A DNA stretch of 64,000 bases from Sclerodactyla briareus (taxonomy: Eukaryota; Echinodermata; Holothuroidea; Dendrochirotida; Sclerodactylidae). The stretch covers positions 106,500 through 170,499 of the forward strand of contig JAODTK010004610.1 in the NCBI GenBank assembly GCA_026419785.1, in the 5' to 3' direction. Under the pieces are notes generated by a model, which saw only the letters and a list, made by a program, of their open reading frames with translations, made no database searches and was not told the origin of the DNA. The position numbers and the translations under genes are program-made. Position 1 is the first letter of the stretch. Each line of letters begins with the position of its first letter. Positions 36,201 to 46,085 of this stretch are shown piece by piece.

Positions 36201-39200
36201 GTAAGCGATTCAGCCTGGTTCCATTCGCAATTGTCGTGGCGGCAAATATCTATCGCGAAGGCTATTTGGAAGAAAGGTCGTCAGGAATTACTTGAAGGGA
36301 ATCCCATTGTAAAGTAGGCCCATTCCGTCTCCAGTATTCGATTTTAAAACGGCCCCGTAGACCCCCGTCCTTGAAAATGTGTCGTTGAACCCTGACCGAC
36401 CGACCGACTCAATTGACTAAACGGAATTATGTTACTGAATGGAATATGTGGACGTGCATCTTGTATACATGCTTTGCTATATTTATCGACTTTATATGGA
36501 ACCAAACAGTATAAACTGACGTTTTTTTAGATTATTATGCTCTCAGAACGATCTCACTCACATGCAGAATTTGTCAGATAGGTCCCTATACGTGTACAGT
36601 AACTCTTCGGTCTGTCCCTTCTCCTCCTTCTCCACTCGGGGCGGTTCGCTATTAGTATTACTGGTACCGTATAAACCTACACCCCACGACCCCCGTTGTT
36701 CATATTATCAGCAAGTAGTCCTACAGATCGCCTATAACCAGCCTCGATCAGAATATATGGGCATAACCTCCGATCACGGTCGTTTTCAGGACCACTCTTC
36801 TGGCGCCGACTGTTTGTTCATTATTTATTCCCCCGTCATGCATTGCTTTATCCCCCTGCCTTTGTTTTATACTTCTCTCTTGATAATAATTATCGATGTC
36901 TCATCCTGTCATGTTTTATTCATCCGTCACTCTCATCGAACGGTTCTTCCCGCCTCTTCCGGTCGTCCTCTCAGGATTCCGCCGGAGGTGCATCCTTTCC
37001 CGCCAATTTCCTCTCTCCATCAATCATATATTTCGTGCCGTCTTCCGTGTCTCGAAGGCTTCTATCTAATTACCTATAACTGTACATATCGCGGCGCGAA
37101 AGAGGGCATAACACTGCCGCCATTATTATCGGATCGGCTATTTAAAGGAGTGTTTCGCGCGGTGTACCTGTATTGCTAGACTTTTTCTTTACCTAACTTA
37201 TTTTTTTTAAAGTGAGTTATAAATGCTCCAACTGTGCCCAGGACAATATCGACAACAAACCTGTAATTTAGATGATGATAATAATAATAATATAGAGAAT
37301 GAAGTTAATGAGATATAAGACGTAACGAACATCAGTTGAATTACACCGTTAATCGCAGGTGGTTATGAATTTCAAGAGAATGTGTGTAAGGAATATAGTT
37401 GAGTGTTTGACACAACTGACAGATGGTGGGACGTTACCAATGAGATTTAACCTACCACATTTCGTATTATTGCCAGATGTTTGAGCGTTTCCTTGTAGTT
37501 ACCGTTTTGTTTTTAGTCCATTTTCTAGGAGGATACCATCGCTTTTCGAGCCTCTACCGTCTCTCTTCTTCTCTGCTAGTCTAGCCAATCGACCAGCTCG
37601 CCCCTCCGTCTGCAACCTCTACAAGCCCCAGAGATCCGCCGCCCAAAAGGTTGTGGGAACCTCAACTTGGGCGTAGCCCCACACTGCGTCAACTCGAAGC
37701 CACGCCCTCCTTACCAAAGCTTTGCATATTGCCCGCCTCCGAAGTCGACCATATCGCAGGACTCGGTGGATGTCAGTCCGTTCCTTCCTCTGGGAGAGGG
37801 GCGGACAAACCGGTCTCCATTCTAACCCCACCTCTACCTCGGGAGCGCCTGTCACAGCGGATGTCAGGCCACCCTCCGGTCTCTGGGTATCACGCGGTCC
37901 TGAACGTCTCCAAGAAGTGCCTTAACCACTTTCCGGACTCGCTGCTCTATAAGAACATACCGGTGGAAGATGACACTGATGCTGACCTCTCGTTGTGGTT
38001 CCGAGAGGCTGCCAGCTTCATCGGTAAGCCTCCTTAGGATCGAACACGATATACGATCAAGATCACACCAACAAAGTTCAACATGGAAGAAAGCAAAAAC
38101 CCCTGATACCCTCCAACTATTTAGTGTGGCCCTGGGGTGAAGGGTGTGGTTTCAGAGACAACTTCTGTTCTCTCTTGGGTGGTGGAGGTATCCACAAACA
38201 CCGCCGTTGTACAATTCCCCCCTGGTTTAGAAACAGTATAAGTTTTGCCTAGAAATCCTCGAAGGTAACCCTGGCCTTCACACAGACGAGCGTACGGGGC
38301 GCCCCTTCTTCAACTTTTAACCTCTAATTTTGCCCGAACCTTGCTCTTTCTTTGCTGATTGTTTGATTGTTGGTCGTTGTGCTCTTCGAATTTTCAATCT
38401 ACAAAAACCTCACGGGCGCCCGCCCATTCCACTATACAGCCCGCTATACGCCCGCCGTTGGCATCACTACCAGGGCTAGTTGAAGACAAGCCTCACCTGT
38501 ACAGCTGTACGAATTTGCGGACCGCAAGGCGTGCGACAGCTTACGGTCGTACTCGGCGTCGCTGTATTACCGTAAGGTGTGAGGCATGCCCACCACAACT
38601 AATTAGACAACGCGAGCACCGGATTGATCGCAACGGGTTGCGGCGATTTGAACGGGTTCAAACTTTTCGAGGTTCCGCAGTCATCCAGTATTTTGTAATG
38701 GCAAATAATCTAAAGCATGGGCAGATAGGAAGCCGAAATAGCGCGACTGAAAGTAGTATCCTTTTTGCTTATCAGTGGTCTAACTTCCTCCAATAATTCT
38801 CGGAGGACACGTGAACAGACCTTTGAAATTATTAAATATATCGCCGTTCTTCTTCTGACGTGAATTCCTCCCTTGCGCGTTCAAAACAATGCAGGCACTC
38901 TCTGGGAAATCGCCCGCGTGAATTTCGCAAGGACGGAAGGATTTACATGCTGTGAGCTTTAAGAGCCGGCGTTTTCATGCAGCGGGCGGGCGGCGTTTGG
39001 GAAGACCCTCGTTCCATGCACGCGGGCGGGCCCGGCGTTGGGAAGACCTCGTTTTCCATGCACGCGGGCGGGCGGGCGAGCGGGCGTTTCCTCGAGTAAC
39101 GCACCTCTTCCACTTTTCAGTTTTATAAGTCGCTATATAAGAGCCGATGTAGCTTACTATTTTATTATATTGTATTATTATTATTGTTACATTATCATTA

Positions 39201-41877
39201 TATTATTATTATTTATCAACACCGGACGCATACTAGTGTTTAAACCTAAACACCGGTGTCATTTTCTAAAACCATTGTTCTAAATTTCACGATTACGGCC
39301 CACTATTAACTTCACAATTGATAGGTTTTGGGGAGAGAATTAGCAAATACTTGACATTCTCGGTCTTAAAACCATGTAAATCTGTGTTCAAGTAGGTGTC
39401 CGGCCGGTGAATATAGACACATCTTGTATAAAATCTCCATCCCTAGTGTTGAAACAGTTTATAATGGTTGTTTGGAACATTCTTTGCACCTAACTTGTCC
39501 TCTACTCTCCATTATCCGTATCCGGCTTCAAGCCGGTAAGATTTATACGAAATACCACGCGGACCGCGGGCGGCGGGAAAAAATCGCTACATGAAACCGA
39601 TTCGAAAAAACGCCCGCCCGCCTGCATGTAGACGGCTCAGTTGAAAATAACGATGAGCGTTTAGACGCCCGTCCCAGCCGCCCGCGTGGCATGGAACGCG
39701 GCTTCAAGTGCCGCTTTGCGGTCAACCGCACGCGGGATCGTAAGCGTTGCGGCGCCTGGTGTAGTTGGCGTTAGTACGTAGTCACTGTGTTCACTTCTGT
39801 ATGGCGTATTGACATTCTTAGACGACACTAATGGCAACAGATTTCATAACGTTCCTTTGATGTCAATTGAAGGGGGGTTCCCCCTCCCCCGAAACAGATC
39901 TGCCTTATCTTGCCATGACTTCCGTTACCCGTATTGATGCGAAAATGTAATGATCAACAAGAATAACCGGTTACAACTGATGATAGTCTATCTATTTCCG
40001 GTTTTTTGGGTGGGTGTACGTGTCGCTATGTCAGAAGTGGTAACTCCATACTGTTATAAGCCGACCCCAATAGCTCGGGTCAATGACGTCGTATATATAT
40101 TTTATCTGTGATCTACAGATCATGCTGGATCCACCATATGTTGATATGTCGTTAAACTGTATCTCACCTACACACCTACACATAGCGACCAACGGAAGGG
40201 TTCAAACCCTGTGAGAGCTCTCGGTAAAAGTGTATGGGCTCCTCGTTTTTCTTTCAGTAACTCGGTTGTGTGCATTTTTCGCGCGCATTTAGCCAGATAC
40301 AATGAATCGATTTTATGTGATACTCCGCTTTTTGATTCTTGAGCAGTCATAGTAATCTAATGCAGTCAGGTTGTATGTGTGTGTGGTGTGTGTGTGTGTG
40401 TGTGGTTGTGACGCCCAGCTTGTAAACATGTTAACTCTGCCCCACCTAATAGGTGAAGCTCATACTTATTATGTGTGTTCCCCATGATGAGTACATGAAC
40501 CCTTTTTTTATGTGGTCGGTCAGAGGTCATCCGAGGTCACCAGAGGTCGAAGTCTTCAACCCTTGTAACAGATAAGTCCAGAACAGTTTGTCTGATCAAG
40601 TTTAAATTCGTTGTATAGCGCTTCTTAGGGGGAGTCAGGACCCTACTTAATTTTTTGGTTAGGTCGGTGTGAAGTTTGGTCAAAATAGAAAATTTGTGAA
40701 ATTTTGGGCTTGGTAACCATGATACTTGAATCTATAGTGCTCCTATATACTTACCAATCCTCAGTTTAAAGATTGCCCCCCCCCCCCCCTCAGGCCGACC
40801 TAATTCTCGGCGCTTTGAACACCCTATCTGGTCACCCACACCCACCCTCTCTCACTGCCGAACGACCTACGTGCAGACGTGTTTTTTTCACAGTGAATTT
40901 ATCGTGATAAATAACACCTTTTCAAATGATCGTGATTACACCCAGCTATTTTCTAACCGTCTTCCTGAGAGGTTTTTTCAACCTTCTAAACCCGAGGAAG
41001 TCCCATATTGTTGGTCTGATCAGGTTGAACTCAGGTGTGTAGCTTTCTTCATATGGGGAGTACAGGAACCCTCTTTTGGTTTAGGTCGGGGTGAATTCTA
41101 GTCAAAAATTGAAAAATATTGTGATGTCGATATTTTTGCCATTTTGCTTGTATCGTGGTAACTCGACCTCACTTGGTGGATGAGCCCATACTTGGTATGT
41201 GTGCCTCCCATTAGTGAGTACATGAACCCAATTGTTTTGGGGTCAGGTCAGAGGTCATCTGAGGTCACCCCATAGGTCAAAGTATGAAAAATTCTTGAAG
41301 TAGTGTGTAGCTTTCTATCAAGAGATAGGATCCCTATTGGTGGTTGGGGCAAAATCGGAATTGTCCAGATGTTAAGGTGCCCATAATGAACTGGTGCAAT
41401 CTCCCTGGTCCTTCTGTCTGGCCATAGGTTTGGCAGGAATAGTCAAGGAAATCACAAGCCTTTTGGACTTCCTGCGTTCAATGTTACAGTTGTAGTTGAC
41501 GCGGTCCTCCGCAATCCCCCCCCCTTCTCTCTTCTCTCGTCCCGGACGAACAAACTCAAATCACCAAGAGGTACTCAGATAAATAAATGTCCCTTATCTC
41601 GTATTCAACAAGATTACGTGAAACGCCAGCAACGGCGGCGTCTTCGTTGCACTGTAAGGCTGGGATCAGTCGGTCAGCGACCATCTGTATGGCGATTTGA
41701 TGATCTCTCAGCAGTTACCGGCTAGATGGAGGGCCTTGTGAGTATGTCCACCTCCGACGGACCATAATTCGCCCAACCTCGCCTTCATGCTGCCCGCTCC
41801 AACGACTCGAGACGGATATCTTCGGCCAGAAGCCCGTTCACTTACCCATCCAAGCCCCCCGACATCGCACGGGGTGA
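29876..41877 (+). CDS. dusp: dual-specificity MAP-kinase phosphatase (MKP, DUSP1/2/4/5 class), three exons
   Basis: The product would dephosphorylate phospho-Thr and phospho-Tyr in the activation loop of ERK/JNK/p38 kinases; this MKP subclass is nuclear and inducible. Exons are 29876-30246, 37529-38023 and 41613-41877, with introns of 7.3 and 3.6 kb. Domains in order: N-terminal rhodanese-like CH2 domain with DCRPF and LLRRRSK; a Pro-rich linker; catalytic domain with LYLG, VLNVS, IPVED (general acid Asp) and HCKAGISRS (Cys-X5-Arg). Both introns are phase 1 with GT/AG borders and rejoin to Gly and Asp codons. The frame is broken by one TGA in exon 1, one TAG in exon 2 and several 1-base shifts, many beside C, A or T runs. 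I favour assembly error over pseudogene, because active-site residues and all splice sites are intact. Which vertebrate paralogue is closest cannot be settled. Confidence 0.93.
30419..30715 (-). repeat. SINE-like dispersed repeat, family C copy 3
   Basis: On the minus strand: 'gttcagtagatgttttgcag', 'gcatgtgtctaggggcccat', a unique ~100-bp insertion, 'aagggtgaggccatttatta', 'gggcgccctttcctttt', a C-run, 'aatctctcagtacgcgcc'. Colinear with copies 1, 2, 4 and 5. Confidence 0.65.
30969..31400. repeat. degenerate AACGTTTT-rich repeat
   Basis: Begins 'acccagcaaacacataac' and contains many variants of gaaaacgttt, aaaatgttttggg and caaaacgttttgtaacgttg over ~430 bp. This is an old tandem-like expansion. 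ORFs on both strands in this block are by-products of the low-complexity composition. Confidence 0.5.
31640..31700. repeat. (ATT)n microsatellite with gtcgtctcgcgc flank
   Basis: ttattattattattattatt followed by 'gtcacgagtggattgtcgtctcgcgca', the same flank motif seen at 24593 in inverse relation to an (AAT)n run. Confidence 0.75.
32720..33080. other. GC-rich block within intron 1, possible alternative promoter or exon
   Basis: About 300 bp with many CpG (ccgcgggcgt, gcgcccgcgggc), one inverted CCAAT (gattgg, ~33026) and a possible splice donor ccg|gtaatc near 33072. A 119-codon + ORF spans it but shows no domain. It could be an alternative first exon or CpG-rich promoter of the phosphatase gene; nothing confirms this. 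Confidence 0.3.
33802..33836. repeat. T-run followed by G-run
   Basis: About 20 T directly followed by about 14 G, within unique-looking intron sequence. Confidence 0.8.
37529..38023 (+). CDS. dusp: MKP exon 2: linker and first half of catalytic domain
   Basis: Acceptor tttctag|gagga; the exon 1 G plus GA gives Gly, followed by GYHRFSS, the conserved end of a CH2 domain. A Pro/Ser-rich linker of ~75 residues follows, containing one TAG (37582-37584), then KPVSILTP. LYLG and SLGIT (37832-37893) sit in the +1 frame: one extra base at ~37831 and one lost at ~37893 compensate each other. The original frame resumes at AVLNVSKKC (from 37894), LNHFP, YKNIPVEDD (IPVEDD at 37957-37974; first Asp is the predicted general acid) and LWFREAASFI. 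Donor atcg|gtaagc leaves phase 1. Vertebrate relatives, as I recall, have an intron between linker and catalytic part; here the two are joined, unless a short intron hides in 37649-37760. Confidence 0.94.
38968..39090 (+). repeat. three ~45-bp CGGGCGG tandem units, left arm of an inverted pair
   Basis: Units read ttcatgcagcgggcgggcgg, then 'gaagaccctcgttccatgca' with 'cgcgggcggg', then again 'gaagacctcgttttccatgc' with 'acgcgggcgggcgggcg'. The reverse complement of 39558-39700 carries the same motifs. Confidence 0.7.
39558..39700 (-). repeat. inverted counterpart of the CGGGCGG units
   Basis: Reverse complement contains 'gttccatgccacgcgggcgg' and 'ctacatgcaggcgggcgggc' followed by gtttttt, matching 38968-39090. 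The pair encloses ~470 bp, giving a fold-back layout. A conventional TIR boundary was not found. Confidence 0.5.
40340..41480 (-). repeat. composite dispersed repeat family A, copy 3
   Basis: Minus-strand copy. (GT)n at 40376-40412 corresponds to the (CA)n tail, followed by 'cattatgtgtgttccccatg', 'atgagtacatgaaccc', 'gaggtcatccgaggtcacca', 'gttgaactcaggtgtgtagc' and 'catatggggagtacagg'. It extends through 'gcccataatgaactggtgca' at about 41380, also present in copy 4. Confidence 0.7.
41613..41877 (+). CDS. dusp: MKP exon 3: active-site loop and C-terminus
   Basis: Acceptor caacaag|attacg; with the exon 2 G the first codon is GAT (Asp), as in the FID junction of MKPs. Then YVKRQQR, VFV and HCKAGISRSATIC (HC...RS at 41650-41676, catalytic Cys TGT 41653-41655), MA, LMIS. 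After one-base shifts come EYVHLRRTII, PNLAFML and QRLETD, matching the conserved ...VKxRR..ISPN..FM.QL..FE helix region. It ends at TGA 41875-41877. At least four 1-base indels are needed (near 41637-41650, 41695, 41740 and 41772-41800), most beside C or T runs. The C-terminus is short, so the true stop could differ. Confidence 0.92.
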
Positions 41878-42369
41878 GGCGAGTTCTGGCGGGCCGTAGG
41901 ATCGTCCGCAGCGTATCTCCCGTCCGAACTGCGTCTCCAAATTGGCCTTTCTAGTCCGATCAAGAAGGACAGGTTTCGATGTAAAACAGCGCCCTCAATA
42001 GGAACATCCGAGAGAATGGTCCCTGGGTATTTTGCCCTCCCCATACAGTCTTGTCGTCAATCGCGTCCCCCTCATAGGGGACAGGACTTTAGGCCACTTA
42101 GGTATCGGAACAGTCCCCAAAAATGTTTGAAATACGGGACAACACGCATATGCTGTGTGATCGGTCACGGGGTACGGCAGGAAGTGTGCTACATAAGTAT
42201 ATCGAGGTGTGCCCTCGAGTGAGGCTGAGAGGCACACAGTATCTCCATATGATATTGGACCTTACAAGGACAACTGAGGAGATTACGAGGAAGACTAAAT
42301 AGCTGAGAAAAACTGAATGCATCAGTTCCAAAACGAAGTTATACGACTTTCCGTTACGGAGTTACAGTT

Positions 42370-42740
42370 CGTTGATGTTTGTGCATCGTATTGCGCCAGA
42401 TCGAACAGCATCCCATCATGCAATAATATTAAATTATGTCAACTGCACAAACCCTGCAAACAATCTTGGTTTTCCATTGAATTACACAGTTGTTCAACTT
42501 TGAAAAAACATTTAGTCTATGAGAGAGAATTGCTGTAGGGGTGGAGGTCTTGATGTTTACGGTGAAGAAAGACAACAAGAATTCTGCTAAATGTTGACTT
42601 AATCATACAAAATGAAACCATGCATACATGACGTGACTTCCGGGTTGTCAAGGTTGTGACCGTCATGCGTCTTATTGCGAATTGGGCTTCTCCCCGATTT
42701 CTCTGCATGATGGACCGAACTTTGAATGCCAATACCTCCA
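42370..42740 (+). repeat. dispersed repeat family E, copy 1
   Basis: Colinear with 56640-57080: 'ttgaaaaaacatttagtcta', 'attgctgta', 'gaaagacaac', 'aattctgctaaatgttga', 'gtgac...gtcatgcgt', 'ttattgcgaattgggcttct' and 'cccgatttctctgc'. Non-coding. Confidence 0.65.
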
Positions 42741-44350
42741 CAAAGAAACATCGTATTGAAATGGGGTTTTGGGCATATAGATACAGTTTTCCTGTCCACG
42801 ATATAACCTCAATATATGAGCCTGCCAGTTGTCCTTAATCTTTATTGGAAATTTGTTTTTGTGGTTGGGGCCCCACAGCCGTTTGTGGCATCCACCATGC
42901 ATTGACAAGCATTTTAGGGAAGTAAAGACGAAACACTAGCTACCCGCCAATGTTACTTCGCGCCTTTTTCTGTCACTGAAAGTTAGTAGAATCCACTTTT
43001 ATCGGACATCTCTTTCTTTGTGCCTATAGAAAAACGCCACAGAAACAACAGATGGCCAAGTTTTGTCAGATGTAAATGATATAGTAAACAGTCAAGAGAA
43101 CAGCTGATGCCTTACTCTAAATATTTTATAATATAATTCCCTCAACAAGGTAAAGGTCGGAGGTGTATCTTCGATATTTTTGTTTGAATTCGGCAAAAGT
43201 GGTGTTGTGTTCGTTTCGGCTCGTGGCTAACGTGTAGGCCGATGTGGTGTAGATTTACTGAAGTGATAAGCATGCCCTGATAACAATAACGTCTAGGTTC
43301 CCATCACGTCTTGTATCTTTAGTTTAACGTAAGGGGGAAATAATTGATGTGCCTTTGGGGTCCAATAACATTTCATAGCTGAAAACCTCTTCAAAGAGGG
43401 GAAAAAAAACATACGGTTTTCTTCACGTCACATATGGCGACACCATGCAGTTGCAAACGTGTACGCTCAATGTCTCAAGTGAGGTATAGCGTCATTCACC
43501 CCCCCCCATCCCTAAGGAGAAGTGTGATAGTGTTTGAACTTTTGATCGCCACAAGGCGATCATTCAATTGAATGACGGTTGAATAAACAGACTGACTATA
43601 GTGATGTACAATTTATTTTGTTGCTATTGCATGAATGGTTGATCACAAATTCCTAAAACAACATGGGGTTGCGACTGAACCGAATCTGATATACTGGTAT
43701 AAGATCTCCATCAGCGTACCGGATACACATAATGTTATAGATGCTGCAAGAATAACATTGCTAAGGCCTTAGCAAAACATCGATGGTCACTTCGTAGTGG
43801 ACGGCCTGTGCGCAATATGTATTGGTATACAAGCGGTATGCGACTTACCGGAGGGAAGGACTGTTCATGGGAGAATCCGGTAAGCTCTCATACCTTCATA
43901 TCCAAGCAAAAAAAAAAACACTTGTTACTTTTGGTTGTGTAGGCGCGTCAGTGAGCAGCCGAGAACGATAGCCCACCAGCAACATTATTGGAGTGGATGA
44001 GTACGTTTAGTTAAAGAGGCAACATGGTCGTCTGGTAGCGAATGCTTGTTTAACAAGCGATAGCGCCTGGCATGACGTCACGACGGAAAAAAAACCGCGT
44101 GCGGCTGCCAATGCATGTCAATGCGGTCCTATCGGGCACTATGATATGCCAAGACAATATCTCGATATATGTCGAGCGATCTTTTTGTTAACAATGATCA
44201 GCAAACGGAAGCGTCCATTAATGTCCACAGGCAAACAGCACCATCCATTATCCTCCGAGTGTTGTGAGCTGAGAGATGTCTGTTTAGTTTCCGCTTGATG
44301 TGGACCGACTTTGTTTTTCTTGTTGCAAATTTACAAAAAAGTAGTTTATA

Positions 44351-44541
44351 CTACACCTAACAAATCAGAAAAAGAAACGTTTAACTAACAATGGGTAGGT
44401 GAGCTAAGTACTCAGCTCATTTTGTTTTTGGGTGTTTCTGTATAACTCACCTAACAAATCCGAAAAAAACGTTTAAACCCCCAACAGTGGGTAGTGAGCT
44501 ATGTACTCAGCGCATTTGTTTTGGAGTGTTTTTTCGTGTAA
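44351..44541. repeat. tandem duplication, two ~95-bp units
   Basis: Units start at about 44351 and 44446. Both contain 'cacctaacaaatc', 'aacgttta', 'gtgggtag', 'gtgagcta', 'gtactcagc', 'cattttgtttt' and a final gtgta/tgtataa. The second copy has small indels in the A- and C-rich parts. Confidence 0.8.
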
Positions 44542-44914
44542 TTGTTCCCCTCTGTTGCAGAAAACTCCCGTAAAGATGCGTGTGCTAAGTTGTTTTATCA
44601 GCAACAACTGCGTTTGACGCTACTTTTTCGGTCAAATCATTTCCTCTTTTTTGTTCTATACTTTTGTATATCATTTCCTACCATGCTCACCCACGGAAAG
44701 CGTCCCTTCAAAGAGACTTTGTAAAACGTTTCTACTGACATTGTATAAGATAATTTATTTAGTTTCATTACTGGTTTATTATTCGTCTATTTGTTACGTC
44801 TGTTAACACACATTTTACAAAATCCGTGCAATAAAGTTCAGCAGTTGTATTATATAATTTTTCTCTGCTCTTTCCACTTGTTGATATGGGCATACGTTAT
44901 ACTAACCAAAATTA

Positions 44915-45390
44915 ATCCCCTATTGGGGATGGATAGATCAAGGAGATCGAGACTGTAATAACTCGGCCAGATGGATTAAGGCTCATCCTTGGTATGTCGA
45001 TCCCCATAATGGCATGAACCATGAACCCTATTGGTTTTGGGGATCAGTCCGAAAGTCACCGCAGGCCAAGGCGAAATTCCTTGTCAACCGGAAAGTATGC
45101 TTTGTCAATCTTGTTGGAATTAGGGTGTGTTTTTGTTTCCTTATCCAAGCACAGCACCCCTGTTGTAAGAACAGCTTAGAAAGAGTGATATTTTTGGAAA
45201 ATTCGTCTGTACCTTTCTTATCAAAAATACAGGAACCCTCTTAGTTGCATGTTGGGGAGAATGGGAATTGATATACGTGTTATGTTGCCCATAATGAGCG
45301 GTACATCTCCCATTTGTCCTTGTGTCGGGCTACAGTTGCCAGAAAGAGTCCAGGAATCGCTAAGCCGGTTGCTTTCTGGTTTATGTTTTT
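44915..45390 (-). repeat. composite dispersed repeat family A, copy 4 (partial)
   Basis: Minus-strand partial copy lacking the (CA)n tail: 'gaccctattggttttgggga'-type module near 45020, 'tcaaaaatacaggaaccctc' at 45225, and 'ttgcccataatgagcggtac' at 45284, which matches 41380 in copy 3. Confidence 0.55.
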
Positions 45391-45859
45391 CCGCATAAAC
45401 TATGGTTTGTTCTCCGTCAAAGACCCAACGTTCGTTTTCGTGAATTTATTTATTTTCATATCTCTCATCGAACACCGCATACGCATCTATGAATCCCCGC
45501 CCTCATCGGCACAGTTTCCTCAAACAGTTCTGGGGGTTTATTGATTATACTCCAGCATAGTAACGCTGACAGTTTCTTTCCCGGCCTGTTGTAAACGCGA
45601 GCATACGCGATTGTACCGTGTTGGAATACATACGCTCGCATGATATCCCTCAAAGAAACTCTAGTAGTACACAGTGTCGAGGGGGTAGGGGTACACGGTT
45701 GAACCAGTCGTTTGACTTGGTTCACCGCGTACATTCCTCCTTCATCATATGTGCAGATGACCCTAAACAAATGTTGGTGATATTCGCCCGTGGTCATAAC
45801 TAAGAGGCGATAGCCCCCTCTATTTTAGAAACGGTTCTCCATATCGTCTGCTTTAGCAT
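45391..45859. other. intergenic, no gene recognised
   Basis: ORFs of 61-110 codons on both strands overlap one another and lack domains. No repeat family identified. Confidence 0.4.
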
Positions 45860-46085
45860 GCATGGGGAGGGGGGGGGGGGGGGAGGGGATCCGGGCCCGT
45901 AAATTGCGCGCCTATTTATCTCCCAATCTTCCCTTTTGGCAAATACACACAATTTATCCCCTGGACCAATGTGACAAACAGCATATTACACGTCCCTAGT
46001 TGAGAATGAAATGTGTTTTTTTGTGTTAAAAAGGATTGGTCGCATGGGTCAAGGGCTAACCACCCCTCCCCTTCCCCTCGGCGTA
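45860..46085 (-). repeat. SINE-like dispersed repeat, family C copy 5 (diverged)
   Basis: On the minus strand: 'cccttgacccatgcgaccaa', 'ataaattgtgtgtatttgcc', 'aataggcgcgcaatttacgg', then a C-run (45865-45882 as G on +). It lacks the well conserved 'gttcagtagatgtttt' block. Confidence 0.45.

Larger units (their letters stand above)
30247..37528 (+). other. MKP intron 1 (7.3 kb)
   Basis: Begins gtaaga, ends ttttctag. Contains a family C repeat (30419-30715), a degenerate aacgtttt-rich repeat (30969-31400), an (ATT)n run, a GC-rich block (32720-33080), a T-run/G-run (33802-33836), and a 205-codon ORF (36562-37179, +) with no recognisable domain. I see no additional MKP coding segment; the linker is accounted for in exon 2. 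Confidence 0.8.
38024..41612 (+). other. MKP intron 2 (3.6 kb)
   Basis: Begins gtaagc and ends caacaag, with a CT-rich tract at 41518-41542 upstream of the acceptor. It carries inverted CGGGCGG repeats (38968-39090 and 39558-39700), ATT-rich runs (39160-39215) and a family A repeat (40340-41480). The 145-codon ORF at 38359-38796 has no domain. Confidence 0.8.
41878..44914. other. 3' flank of the MKP gene; possible 3' UTR and poly(A) signals
   Basis: Candidate AATAAA signals at 43582-43587 and 44830-44835; neither is tied to a transcript end. Contains family E copy 1 (42370-42740) and a ~95-bp tandem duplication (44351-44541). No second gene recognised. Confidence 0.35.

Noticed and set aside
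36562..37179. 205-aa + ORF, the second longest frame in the window
   Set aside because: No recognisable motif; rich in Ser, Pro and Leu from a pyrimidine-biased stretch; it lies within phosphatase intron 1.
37619..37855. 78-aa minus-strand ORF
   Set aside because: Antisense to phosphatase exon 2; no domain of its own.
43999..44060. tRNA-like stem (gcttgtttaacaagc) with an A-box-like start
   Set aside because: No B box or acceptor pairing follows, so not a tRNA.
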